Below are positions 35,548-46,663 of a DNA stretch of 64,000 nt, in pieces. Source of the DNA: Rhytidiadelphus loreus. Lineage: Eukaryota > Streptophyta > Bryopsida > Hypnales > Hylocomiaceae. The DNA lies in the NCBI GenBank assembly GCA_947034895.1, contig OX344763.1, positions 62,825,093-62,889,092 of the forward strand, read 5' to 3'. Each line of letters starts with the position of its first letter. Position 1 is the first letter of the stretch. The notes under the pieces were generated by a model. The model was not told the DNA's origin, ran no database searches, and was given only the letters and a program-made list of their open reading frames with translations. The position numbers and the translations under genes were made by a program.

Positions 35548-37153
35548 CTAAGCTGGAGATGGCCCCCCCAAACGTAACCTTCTGGAGACCAGTGGTCTTC
35601 CCCTTCTCTCAAGCATGTCTTTCATGCGTCCCAAGCCCATACCCAATCCATCTTGCACACGCTGAAACATTGGAAGTATCTTAGACGGATGTATAATTCC
35701 TGACTCCATTTCGTGTGCCAACTTCTTGATCTTGCCATGCAATTGGTAGAAATCAGCATGAAGGTGTTCCATTAGTGTAATGTTTCCAAATACTAAGTCC
35801 AGAAGATCTTGGGCCTGGACGATCAAAGTTGCTGGTAGGTCCTCTATCTTCCGCATGTAGTCCCCTACTGTTTCGTGCCGGCGTGAAGCCGTATTTAATC
35901 CTTCACTCGGCGTGGCCGTGGACGATGCCCTTGTGGTCTTTGCAGGCGTTAGGCACGGGTTGCTCCTTGCTGCAACCGTTCCTTTAAGTGCGCTGTAGTA
36001 CTTGGCAACAATCCCCTCTACTAGTTGCAGGTGGAGTAGCATGAGCACTTTCACCTTGTGTTTGCAGGTATTTCCTCTCTGCAAATGCACGCAGTTGCAA
36101 ATGGCCCACATGTCACTAGGATTGTACACAATGTATTGCAAATGTCTATGCGTGGCCGATGTAACATATGGAGGTCCCCCCTCACACAACAGCAATGTCA
36201 CGTCGCAATCTGGTATGTCTCGGGCGAGTATAAGTGCGGACACTACAATTCCACGCTCCTTTCGGTTTTCGCGGAAGCCGCCTTCCTTATGAAAGCGCTG
36301 GTACCAGTAGTGGATAAGCACATCCCCCGTAAGGACATGGACACACCAGTCCACATGCCGGCTAATCATTCGACTCCTTTCCACTTTGAGGACCGATTTC
36401 ATGTAGCTGTGGTAACTTTCAACTGCAGCGTTTGTATTCTGCCCTACATATGGCAGATTCCTATACCCAACCACCCACATGTGAACTTTGGGTAACCATT
36501 GTTCCCTGACGTAAGCCCAAAATTCATTAGCAACGGGGAAAGAACACTCCAGGTGTTCCAATTTCCGAATAGCCCACTCAGAGGCCGAGTGTCCCCCTGG
36601 TCCACTGCGGTCGTACATGATAGAAGATAGCCCTTTCAAAATTTCAGCTCACATGCTTCCGTTTGTTATCTTGATGCATGCTTGCTTTTGCCATGCTTTA
36701 TGCACGTGCAACAAGCAAAGAAAGACCGTTGTGTCCGGCTAGACAAAGCTGCACAAACCAGGCATATGAAATCAACGTTCTAGAGTGGGGCTGCCGCAGG
36801 CAATTCATCGTGTCCGGCTTAGGTAGCACAGACTCAAAGAGAGTAGTGCAAATTTGTCATGGGTCACATATATGCCCTGATAGAGTACCCCTACAAGCAA
36901 ACCTGTATATCAAGAGGGCATTACAGTGTTCTGATTGGCCGACAACCACATACCACAGACTGTTGATTTCACCCTGCGCGCAGTCCACAATGAAGGCAGA
37001 AGGTTTCCATCCAGGGCTGTCTCGTTTCAAGGTTGTATCTAACACCTTCATCCAAGGAGTAAGGTCCTCCTGAGCTGCATACGAAGTGAGAATGAAAGCG
37101 ACTGGGATTCCATTGTACCAGTCGTCAAATACCATGACAGTGTAGAGCGGGAA

Positions 37154-37254
37154 CTGCATAGTATGCCCATTTTGCGGAGTTAAGCCATAGCCAACGTTAG
37201 ATTCAATCCAATGCCTAACCCACTACAGATGCCTCCAATGACCGCTTGACTTAC
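37154..37254 (-). other. Predicted 101-nt intron in MULE transposase gene
   Basis: The donor AAG|GTAAGT and acceptor TATGCAG|TTC are near-ideal. Splicing joins GTNENK to FPLYTVMV in phase 0 and restores the unbroken family consensus, while the unspliced frame reaches a stop. It is the best-supported intron in the window. Confidence 0.8.
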
Positions 37255-38782
37255 CTTATTCTCATTAGTGCCGAAAGTGGCATCGATCGAAACACCCCCA
37301 ACGTGCCCAAACTGAATCATAACTTTCCGCTGCCATGGTGTCTAAATGCCAATAGTGAATGGCATTGTGGATGTTGTCAACTCTCCCGCTCTGACTACAC
37401 CAGTTTCTTGGTAGTAGAAAACACTTTCTCGGTTCGAATGCACCCACAGCTGGACACTCTTAGCATCATGAGTGTCCAGCATGTAGGTCTCCCGTGCGAC
37501 CTTAGTGGCCAAATTGTGCACATCTCTTTCATGAAGAAACATGTCTCTTGCAATGTTGTTCCCGTTCATGATGGACTCCTTCACAACTTTGATGTGTTTG
37601 ACCATTATCTGCGAAACACTATGCCCATCACGCAGTAACTTCAGCACAAACTCCTTGATTTCTGGAGACAAGTGCCATGAAAACGCACCTCGATCTCCAG
37701 TGTTCTGGAGGCCATGACACTAAACATCCACAGTGTTAATGTGCTGCCCTTGGTAGATGCAAATCTCCGTGACGTGCGGGAGGAGGTATAGGCTCTTCAG
37801 ACTAAAGGATGCAAGGCATCCACGCTTCAGTGACCCTCCCCATTGCTTTAGTGAATCTCTGGGTTTTTTTGGACAGCCGCTTTGAGTTGTAGTGCTTGTG
37901 TGTAGATCTCGTGGCGTCGCAGTTGTACCACCCGGAACAGAGGCTCCCTCTGGAGCACGACTCGGATTCGCTTTGGAGGACACTAGCAGAGTATTGATTG
38001 GATTGGAGGTAGCTAAACCGACAACATTAGGGTCCGCACTAAAACCGCAATCGCGAGCTGCATGAACCTCCTGTGGCACCATAGACTTTCTGATTGCTCC
38101 AACACTCACGTCGCTGGTGCCGTGCCGTGGTGCAACCATGTCATGATGTGTCTCAGTGTTGTTGACGAAAGCAACATTTTCCCGAGCAGTAGAAGAAGGC
38201 ACGCATGATCCCGTGCCAGAAACATTCTGGCCAGTTGACATGATCTGCATTGGGGAGTCCACAGGGAGTGCATTGAGGTCAAGTTTAAGAACACCTGCGC
38301 ACAATGTTCTGTCCAATTTTGTCAAAGGTTGAAGAGGCTTTGCTTGGATTGCCTTGTTGTACGTGTCCTCGTTTCCAGCATTGCTTGGGACAGCATTGTG
38401 GTCAAGTTCAATTAGGCCTACGGACAGTGTTCTTTTAGTTTTCCTGGCAACCTTCGTACACTTGCAAGGAACTAGTGCAGGATGTGTTCGGGGCTTGCCA
38501 GAACTGGAAGAGAAGGCATTTGCTTTTGGATTGTTGAGGCGAGGTCCCTGTCCGCTCTCTGCTTCAGGGTTCAGTTGTAGTCAATTTCGGTGAAGATTTT
38601 CAATTCTCCACGAACCAGGCCTCGAAGGGTTCTATACAGCGGTCCGCATCTCTGTGTAGACCGTGGCGTCTTCCACCAGCATGGCACTTTTAGCAGGTTC
38701 AATCACATGCACAGAGTTTTTGACCGTTCGGGAGCGCTTGGTTTCCAGAACTCCAATGTCAAGAGCATCCCCGGCGGTGGCA

Positions 38783-39050
38783 TTCTTCGGCCTACCCCTT
38801 GTCTTTTTTTCTTTGTTAGGCTGCAATTCACCTTTGCCTACAGCAAATTTCTTCGGCCTACCCCTTGTCTTTTTTTCTTTGGGAGGTTGCAATTTACCTT
38901 CAACTAGAGCAGATTTCTTCGGCCTGCCCCTTGCCTTCTTTTCTGTCGTAGGCTCACATTCACCCGGAAGTGCAGTGGTTTTCTTTGGCCTACCCCTTTT
39001 TTTTTTTTTTTCTGAGGTTCTAATTCACCTTCACCTAATACTGCCCCCTT
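38783..39050 (-). repeat. AT-hook array, 66-bp units
   Basis: Units recur at 38783, 38849, 38915 and 38981 with an exact 66-bp period (22 residues). Each codes a GRPKK/GRPKN AT-hook core within KKTRGRPKK, separated by an acidic/Gly spacer. AT-hooks bind the minor groove of AT-rich DNA. A fifth unit begins at about 39047 and is cut by element D. The array adjoins the catalytic half of the MULE transposase. Confidence 0.85.
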
Positions 39051-39065
39051 TTTTTTACAAGTACG

Positions 39066-42000
39066 TATCGTAGCACAAGAAAGTCGAAATGCTTCTCTAA
39101 GATCGGAAAAGGCCCTAAAGTGACTCGTTTATCGTTCCCACAGAGATTTGTCACTAATTTATAATAACCGGAAATACGGATAAGAATTACCACAACAACC
39201 CTAAGCAAAACCTACTCAAATCCGGTAGGGAAACTAAGCTAAACTATCCGGATTACCTCTAGATCTGAATCTAAGCTATTTCCTAACCCCTGCAATCTAC
39301 AATTTACCTAGACTAAAGACCGGAACTGGAAACCAGGTAGCTAACCCAGTTTCTGGACTTCCTGTCAACGTAACCGGATTCGAGTTTAACCTCTGGACTA
39401 AGAGGGGTCTGCGTATTGTGCTTTAGGAAGGAAGCTGATCACCTACCCTCTGCGTTTTATAGTGTCAAGAGTGCCACTTTTAAATAAACCAACAACACAC
39501 AAATATACTACTTAACTAACTTTCCTTCACAGCTAAACCGGAAGATTCCGGATCAACAGGTCACGCAAGAAAACCCAACTAACAACCTAACAAATACTAC
39601 AACGATAGCCTATTGGATTAGTCTAAGATCCGGATAGAATCCGAGACATACGGAATGGGGGAATATCACATCCCCTTCAGTTTCCGGTTAACCGAAGAAT
39701 CTATCAACCATTAAGCTAGAGAGTTCCGGTAATTCAACGGTTGCAACTCTAGTTTATTGGGACCGTATTCTACTAATGGAATCTGAACTGATCACGCCAT
39801 TGGGATCAGGAAAACGCCATCACACAAAAACTCATTTAAACTCCCAGAATCTGGATAAATCCAACATCCGGGCATACTTCCCCTCTACCTATTCCTGCAA
39901 TCCAAATGAATATACAATGACATAGTATGCCATCCAAGTACGCTCAGACACACAAGGTGAATCAGAAAGCTCTGACTTGTATTGCACGATGCTAGGGAAG
40001 CAAGATCCGAAAATGCACACTAAACAACTAAAAATCTGAGTCCTAAATAGTTTACAACCCAAGGGACTTTTACCGCCCAGGGAATCAAAAGTAAAAAACC
40101 AAGGGAATGACACGTGTCATTTTTCTTATCTGCCTCAAAGTTGACTTCCTAACAGCCAGCCCTTCTACAAAAAATGGATCTCAGATCCTAAAAATCCGGA
40201 TCTAGGCAATTTCAACAGAAATTCCCTACTCACCTAAAAAGCTACTTGAAAAACTACTTTTCTACCAAAAACTTAGGTTTCCAGCCGCCCATCTATTGTT
40301 CTACCTAACCCTAAAATCACTTCTTCTACCGCTTAGCTGGAGTCTTCACTGAAGTGGTAGCTCCCTTCCTCGCTAGCTGTTTCCGGGCAGAACCAGAAAC
40401 ACTCGAAGCCCTGCGTTTCTTCGTCTTCGACTTCTGTGCCTTCAACTTGGTCTTGGTTCGCTTTGGAGTTGCTAATTCTTGGTCTGGATCTGAGTATGGC
40501 TCAAACTCTTCCCCAATCCTAAAACCGGATTCTACCTCTTCTTCTTCCGATTCATCTTCTTCTTCTTCTTCGGATCCCAACTCAATGGGCTTTTTCTGTG
40601 ATTCCGACCTCCTCTTTGCTGCTTCGCTTGGGGATGGGGAAGCAGTAGATTTCTTACTCTGTGGTGTCTCCCGACTTCCTTCCTTGCCTTTGGTTTGACC
40701 TTGAGTCTGGGATCCGGGCGTAGATACACGTTCGCCACCGGATTCCTGCACAACGCTCCCCTTGGCAGGGGGCGGTGACATCCACACTTCCCAGAGACTT
40801 TCCGGTTTTATCCTGGCCCAATGGTGACATATGCCGGCTATCCGATCTTGGGGATCTGGCGGGAGTACCCTCCTTGCGTTCTGTGACTTCCGGTTTTGGT
40901 TTTGGAGGCTGACTGCTCTCTCCCACTACACTCCTCATCTGAACAAGTAACTCTTCTAGTTGTGAATGGAAGGTAACGAGGACATTAATGACCTTGTCCC
41001 CTAATCTTCCTTCCCCTTCTAAAACCTTCTCATCGAAGAGCTTGGCCTTGTTTAATATCTCCGCCGGATGTGTGATAAACTTTGCAATCCGGTCAAGCAT
41101 CTCTTTTGACCGGATAGAGTTTTTCCTCACTTGTTCACTTTCCTGACTTCTCTCACTCAACTCTTTTTTCAAGGCGATTACCTCATCCATCAGTACAGTG
41201 ATTTTCTCTTTTTCGGCCCTTCCCTCAGCATCCTGAATGAGATTCCGGATTTGTTCCTCACATTGACTCACGGGAATGTCGCCTAGCAACTTATACACCC
41301 GGACTATGGTACTTTGTTCTTTCTCATGACTCTCCCTGATCTGGTTTAGATCCTTAATGATCTTCTTAAGCGGATCACTCCCCCAGACTAGGTCTCATTC
41401 CTCTCTTTTTTATTGTTCCGGTTTATCCTTGCCGGAATCCCCGGAACTCTCTTCCTGTCTCTCCACATTCTCTTCCTCTGAGTCTGCTTTCATCCCGTGT
41501 GCTAGTCTTATTTCCTGAACCTTGTACTCACGCCTCTCTTCTACTCTCATGTAGTCATGCGCGTGGTAAAGGTGGTAAAAGAAAGGAGAAAGACTAGACG
41601 GCTTTGTTTTCCCTACTGCCTTACAAAGCTTTCCCACATGATCCCGCAAAACTACCCTCCAGTCGACTTTCTGGTCTCCGGACAGAGCACCAAAAATTGT
41701 ATTGCCTAGAGTAATAGTTAATTGAGTACCCTTGTCCGGACTGAGGATGGGGACCAGAAATTCTAGTACCCTTCTCTCCCGATCATTCTTGCACTCACTC
41801 ACGGTATACCCATCCTTAGGGTGAGGGGGGTTCATAAATTTACCCACCGCATACTTGTCCGTCCTTAAGGCGGGCCCTTCCCCTCCTCTTGTAAATCCGT
41901 AAACTTCCCGCCACACCGCTTGGGTCCATTTGTCCGGAACTGCCCGCATAGTTTTCTTCCACTCGTTTGATTGTGGATGCAGTACTTCCCTCACCATTAC

Positions 42001-42741
42001 TTTGTCCTTGAAATTCCAGGGTCGCTCCAGCAATCCGGTGCAGCCTAGCTAGCTCAAGTCCTCCACTAGATCCACTCGCAATACTGCATCCTCCAGAATC
42101 ACCGGACTGACATGCTTCAACGATACTTTCACAGTCTCCTCTTCCGATTCACTTCTGGTCATGGTTGTTTCCTTACTTCTCACTACTGCAACAGTTCCTC
42201 ACCACACTCATTGTTTCGACTAAGGGGTTGAAACGAATACTATGTTAGGAAACCCCGGAAACTACTATAGACAAGAGAAATAGCAAACACCAACGAAGGG
42301 AGCCGGAAATGTGTACAAGAACCCTAACTATACTGTCTTTAAACTTTCCGCTTGGGAATGCCCTAACTTCCTACCGTTTGATCGTGCCGTTCCCACTAAT
42401 TACCCGTTAATCCGATCGTTTCCCAATTACCGGGTACCGTTGGTGGTCCTAATTAGTTCCAACTGGCTCCCGATAGTCTATTTCCCTGATCCTATTCCTG
42501 GTTCCGGTTCCGAGCAAGTTTTCCTAACGACTTTGGTAGTTCCGGCCTGTCTAGGATGTAAGGATATTATTTTCCTACTTAACTACTTTATCAATTTATG
42601 ATTTTCCTATCTTCCGGTTTTGAATACTATGCTTTATATCCAGATAATTCTAGGGAAACTTAGGTTTCATAACGAAAAAAACAAAAAAACAAACTATGAT
42701 TATATAGTATCTAAGCTACAAGGGATATTTGGGTCACAACA
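39066..42741 (-). mobile_element. Element D: single-gene element nested in the MULE transposase gene
   Basis: The element is 3676 bp. Its ends align with those of element C: start TATCGTAGCACA against TGTCGCAACACA, end GGGTCACAACA against CGTTGCAACA. The flanking duplication is GTACG (39061-39065) and GTACA (42742-42746), one difference that is a CG-to-CA change. The first dinucleotide is TA where TG is expected, again a G-to-A change. It inserted at the edge of the AT-hook array. It carries one gene (40326-42162, minus) and no retroviral enzyme. Confidence 0.75.
40326..42162 (-). pseudogene. NTIF-motif gene of element D
   Basis: From ATG at 42162 (MTRSESEEETVKV) the frame runs to about 40800 with TAG near 42049 and TAA/TGA near 41410-41380. 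A shift near 40800 then leads into the frame that ends at 40326. The N-terminal block has PKDGYTVSECKNDRERR, LTITLGNTIFGALSGDQK and FFYHLYHAHDY; next come an acidic Glu-rich piece, a coiled coil (MDEVIALKKELSERSQESEQ, ILNKAKLFDEK, HSQLEELLVQM), a second acidic run (SEEEEEDESEEEEVE) and a strongly basic tail (KLKAQKSKTKKRRASS) ending in TPAKR. It is closest in layout to copies A and C. The protein is not recognised. Confidence 0.7.
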
Positions 42742-43428
42742 GTACATTTGGTCTTGACAGCTCCCGCGACTAACACCTTTGGTCTTTGTTTAGGCAGCAA
42801 CAACGAAGATGTTTTTTTCACGTTCCTAGTGTGGTCTTGTGGACCGTATTGGCAGTGGTAACTACAACACAAACGTCAGTCATTGCAATTGTGAGAAACA
42901 CAGAGAATTTGTAAAGCACAATGGAGCAGTGGAGCACTGATGGGAGACAACCAAAATGGACATAGGACTGGAATTTCCCGTACCTTGTGACCTCCTTCGG
43001 CGTACTTTCAGTAGCACAGAAGCTGCTGCGTTCGTTTTTTGGTTTCGTGTGGATCTTCACATATCTGCATGGAATAACCCTGTTGCCAACCTCCATACCG
43101 CATATGAAGTCCTCAACTCTGCTAGTGGGAATGAAACACTGCTCGACCACGACTGCATGCTTTTTCTGACTCCCGGGTACTTGGCGGATTCGTTGTAGCT
43201 CCCAGAGCAAGTCTGCTTTGCATATGAGCCTAGGGGGCGGACGCTGAACCTTGGCTTCGATATGTTCAAGGTTGACCTGGAATTGATCCTTGTATAATTC
43301 AGCCCAACACACTGGGCATGCGACAGTTCCAGTTGACGGCGTTTGAATGTCGACGGAGTGGTCAGAGGGTGTGCAGCTCCACCTCGACGCAGCCATGGCA
43401 AGGAAATAATTCCACTTCCTGAAAGCAA

Positions 43429-43600
43429 GAAGCGGAAGTGAACCTGAGAGGCGGTCCTACAACCTTAATTCTATTGATACATAATAGTGTACAATCCCTA
43501 AATCCTCCCTTCATAGTATGAAAAGCAAGGTTTAAGGCATTCGCTCCAAACCTCCGCAGTAGCAGGAAAAGAACAAAGTCGTAGCGTGGGAGCCTGAGAG
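43429..43600. other. MULE right-hand leader, no gene
   Basis: The sequence upstream of the transposase start shows no further domain. The tandem repeats that follow occupy the rest up to the right terminal inverted repeat. Confidence 0.4.
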
Positions 43601-43955
43601 CGTAGCCCGCAGTATTCACAAAATTCGTCGCCGCAACATTGTCAGAGCACTACGGAATACAACCCTATTTCTGTAATCCTTTGTCATAACATCGCCAAAA
43701 CAAAACGAAATAAAGCAATGCAGTAAAACAATGGAGATGCAGACTCTAAAACCTAAACCATGCTTGTGAGACTGAAGGCGTAGCATGCAGCATTCACAGA
43801 ATCCCTCCCCTCGACACTATCAAAGCACTATGGAATATAGCCATGTTCACCACAATCCTTCGCCGTAACATTGACAAAGCAATACAAAATACAACAATGC
43901 AGTAAAACAATGGAGATGCAGACCCTAAACCCTAAAGCACATGAATGACAAGGAG
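43601..43955. repeat. 178-bp tandem duplication near the MULE right end
   Basis: CGTAGCCCGCAGTATTCACA at 43601 recurs as CGTAGCATGCAGCATTCACA at 43779. Both units end with CAATGCAGTAAAACAATGGA and an AAACCCTAAA-like run. It is about 500-850 bp from the right tip, roughly mirroring the left hairpin array, but it is a different sequence. Confidence 0.75.
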
Positions 43956-44149
43956 GCTGAAACCCAAAAAACCCTAAACCCTAAAACGTCGTGGAACACT
44001 GAAATTGCGCAATGCACGAAAACAATGAGAAGCGGCACTGAAACCCTAAACTGCTTAAATTAGGACAGCTCCGGAACCCCCTGAGCCTAAACCCTAAAAT
44101 GGCCTAAAGAAACGCCGCCGGAACACTATCCTCAACCCTAAACCAAGGA

Positions 44150-44250
44150 CACAGCACATGCATGGGGCATGGGGCATGGGGCATGCATGGAGCTCGGGGC
44201 ATGCATCCATCGGGGCATGCATGGGGCTCGAGGCATGTATGGGGCGCAAG
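44150..44250. repeat. GGGGCATGCATG simple repeat
   Basis: Repeats of GGGGCATG and GCATGCATGG lie between the AAACCCTAAA-containing stretch and the right terminal inverted repeat. The left end has a similar GCATGCATGGGCCATGCC stretch near 22640-22690. Confidence 0.6.
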
Positions 44251-44392
44251 ACATTATTCAAAAACACTGTGAATATTTGGTGGGCAGTAACTGCCGAGCA
44301 AAAACGATGGTGTACCGGAATGTCAAACGGGGGGGAAAGACGAGGCTCGCGGGCCAGCTGGAAGCAGCACGGGGAACTAGCACGGGCCTATC

Positions 44393-44445
44393 GGAGTTAG
44401 AAAAATAAATAGCCGCAATGTGAAGGGTGAGAAATAGTGGTTCCC
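44393..44445 (-). repeat. MULE right terminal inverted repeat
   Basis: Reverse complement of 22403-22455 with about eight mismatches in 53. It is followed directly by the 9-bp duplication at 44446-44454. Confidence 0.88.
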
Positions 44446-44720
44446 TTGAATTATCCTGATGTAATTATATAAGTATTGTTTTTTGGCTTCATAGCATTTG
44501 TGACAGTGATAACAAGCTCCATGCAAACTGAAGACACCTTGTCTACAAAAGTACCTAACATTATTATGTGTGGGTGTTTCATGGGAACAGGTGAGGTTTG
44601 CAGCCTCTGTGACTATTTTTACCAAATACAATTCTCTCCAAATTACAATGACCAGAGAATGGGGTTATTCAATCATAATTTTCTTTTTCATGACTCATAA
44701 GATAACGATACAATAGAACT

Positions 44721-44766
44721 AATATATATATATATATATATATATATTTATTTATTTATTTATTTC
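44721..44766. repeat. (AT)n-(ATTT)n microsatellite
   Basis: About 13 AT units pass into five ATTT units. Confidence 0.95.
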
Positions 44767-44991
44767 AGCAGACTTCTTTAATGTATTGATGCACAAGGGT
44801 AATGAAATTATCAATATTGGAATGAATTAAATTGTATCTTGCAATGTATAAGTTATACCTTGCATGCTATGAAATACCATGAGTTGAGTGGATATGTATT
44901 TGGAAGAATTGATAGGAACTGCACTTGACAAGGATGTCCCACCCACCCTTCCGAGGGTTCCCTAAAGTCCCAACTTCATTCCCTATTGAAA

Positions 44992-45207
44992 CACTATAAA
45001 AAACCCATGTTTTAGGTGACGTTTTGTAATTTTTAAAACGGATTTTAGGTGACGTCCTTTGCAACAAACCCATGTTTTTATGTCAACAATATGTCCAACA
45101 TAACATCAATGTTGACATAAAAACATGTACTTGTTGCAATGGACGTCACCTAAAATCTGTTTAAAAAAATTACAAAACATCACCTAAAACGCGGGTTTCT
45201 TCTAGTG
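44992..45207. mobile_element. CACTA-type foldback MITE, 216 bp
   Basis: The tips CACTATAAAAAACCCATG and, reversed, CACTAGAAGAAACCCGCG match the tips of the CACTA element at 13664-17583. The TSD is AAA (44989-44991, 45208-45210). The arms, with GGTGACGTTTTGTAA and GTTGACATAAAAACATG, pair along almost the whole length, so the element can fold into one long hairpin. It is non-coding and likely a deletion derivative moved by TNP2-type transposase. Confidence 0.9.
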
Positions 45208-45210
45208 AAA

Positions 45211-46078
45211 GCTTACATTAGGTACAATTCTGTTTATAGCCAATGCACAGTGGACCCAACATGTGCCAAATTGGTGTGGTTACCTCCCCTAAACATTCAT
45301 CTAAATCGGACATTAGAATAAACTATTTAAAAAAAAGGTTGGTTGGTGGTTGGTGTGAGAGTTGCAAAATTTGCCAAATCCGAAATTCTGTTGTAATTTC
45401 AAAGAATATTTCCACATTTCCCAAAAAAAGGTGACTACCAAAAATTCCACAAACTATAAATCTCCCTATTAAAATCTTAAAAAGATTAGCTCCTTCAGAT
45501 CCCATTTCTATTCATGAAAAGCTCCTTCATATTCCACATCGTTGTCATTATTTGGGGGATGAGAATGTCAACAGCCCCCTAATTTGAGGAGGTACTTCTC
45601 CCCTACGTCTTAAAAATCATGAAGAATTCAAATGCCATTGTATTTCCTGCTCATTTTGTCCCGCTCGTGTGTGCATTGTCTCTCTTTGTCGAGCACCTCA
45701 TTTCCTTTCTCCTGTTTTCTAGTTTTCCCTCCTTCGCAGCTTGTTGCAGACATTGCTACCGCACGGCCTTTGAACTTATGTTTTGCATTTCATTTACATG
45801 TTTAAGTGACTAGGTGGCTTAGTTTCGCACGGGTTGTCGTAAGTTCCTTTATTTCCCTTCTTCCCTTCTCATTGAATGCTAGATTCCTACTCTTGCTCCG
45901 TAGTGTTAAGCAAAGGTGCATGCAGTATTACAAAGACCTCCGTTTCTTGGAGTATTGAGAATTCTGGTGTCACGTCTCAAATGTTGTCCTTCGTATGCTA
46001 GGTTCTATAAAGAACAACCGATTTTTATGCCGTAAATATCGGAACTATAAATCTAACTATCACAGACATGTATGGAGG
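45211..46078. other. No gene seen
   Basis: Mixed sequence with short open frames only. Nothing is recognised up to the palindromic repeats at 46079. Confidence 0.5.
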
Positions 46079-46180
46079 TTATCCTTGGGTCGAGGATAAT
46101 CATAGACATGCATGGAGGTTATCCTTGGCTCGAGGATGATCACAGACATGCATGGAGGTTATCCTCGACCCGAGGATAAT
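46079..46180. repeat. Three 40-bp repeats with TTATCCTCG...CGAGGATAAT palindrome
   Basis: Units at 46079, 46119 and 46159 contain TTATCCTTGGGTCGAGGATA-like palindromes separated by CATAGACATGCATGGAGG. The core is the same as in the 73-bp minisatellite at 11779-12312. Further palindromes lie near 46328, 46605 and 49495, so they surround the DUF7869-type gene. Confidence 0.8.
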
Positions 46181-46663
46181 CACTGACTTGCATGGAATGT
46201 GAATGATAATTATAGACAAACAAAGACATTCATTGACATTTGAGATGATATACAAAGTTGATATACATAATCACTGTGACACTCTAATGCCATGTATGGG
46301 AATGCATAATCTCTCAATCTTTGCCCTCTCGTATCTTCAAATTGAAGATACCTTTGTGTTTTTTACTCCTAGGTAAGAATGTTTGATAGATGAAGTAATA
46401 AAATTCTTAATTATTCTTCTAGGGAATGCAAAGATATTAAATTGAATTATGTTTTATGGCTTTGTGGTGCTAATTCTTTGCATTTCCACTACTTTAGTCT
46501 AGGTGGATGAATTATTATACATGATCACAAAATGGTTTACAATTTTACCCTCCAGTCGAGGGTACTTGCTCTTGATTTTGTCAATGTGTCCTACTTAATT
46601 ATTTTCCTCACCTTGAGGATACTCACAATAATATAAATTAATTAGTGTTCTTTTACGCGTAGA

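Larger units (their letters stand above)
35548..43396 (-). pseudogene. MULE transposase gene, interrupted by element D
   Basis: Read from 43396: a CPVC...H zinc-finger-like N-terminus, a possible donor near 42980, the D insertion (39066-42741), an AT-hook array (38783-39050), a Ser/Thr-rich linker, then the MULE catalytic domain. The first Asp is in GVSIDATFGTNENK (37282-37284). A 101-nt intron (37154-37254) joins this to FPLYTVMVFDDWYNGIPVAF, the family consensus. The second Asp is in FIVDCAQGE (36983-36985) and the Glu in NTNAAVESYH (36418-36420). A SWIM zinc finger with C, C, C, H at 36058-36099 (AICNCVHLQRGNTCKH) follows, as usual in MULEs. The stretch 36640-36856, where the CxxH part should lie, is degenerate. 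In-frame stops include TAG at 38632, 37720 and 37342. This enzyme would cut the terminal repeats of the 22-kb MULE; this copy cannot be active. Confidence 0.85.
22403..44445. mobile_element. Giant MULE (Mutator-like element), 22 kb, Ulp1 plus transposase
   Basis: A perfect 9-bp duplication TTGAATTAT flanks the element (22394-22402 and 44446-44454). Its tips are inverted repeats: left GGGGAGCACTATTTTTCACC, right reversed GGGAACCACTATTTCTCACC, with about 45 of the first 53 positions matching by eye. A 9-bp TSD and long terminal inverted repeats define MULEs. Inside, from left: hairpin tandem repeats (23058-23880), a Ulp1-like protease gene (+, 25814-30648), nested element E, the MULE transposase gene (-, 35548-43396) split by nested element D, and two tandem repeats near the right end. 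Without the two insertions and their TSDs it would be about 14.96 kb. MULEs carrying a Ulp1 gene are known in plants (the Kaonashi/KI-MULE group); this one is unusually large. Both genes are broken, so this copy is dead. Confidence 0.9.

Noticed and set aside
43362..43619. Separate small gene upstream of the transposase
   Set aside because: It overlaps the transposase N-terminus in another frame and has no domain.
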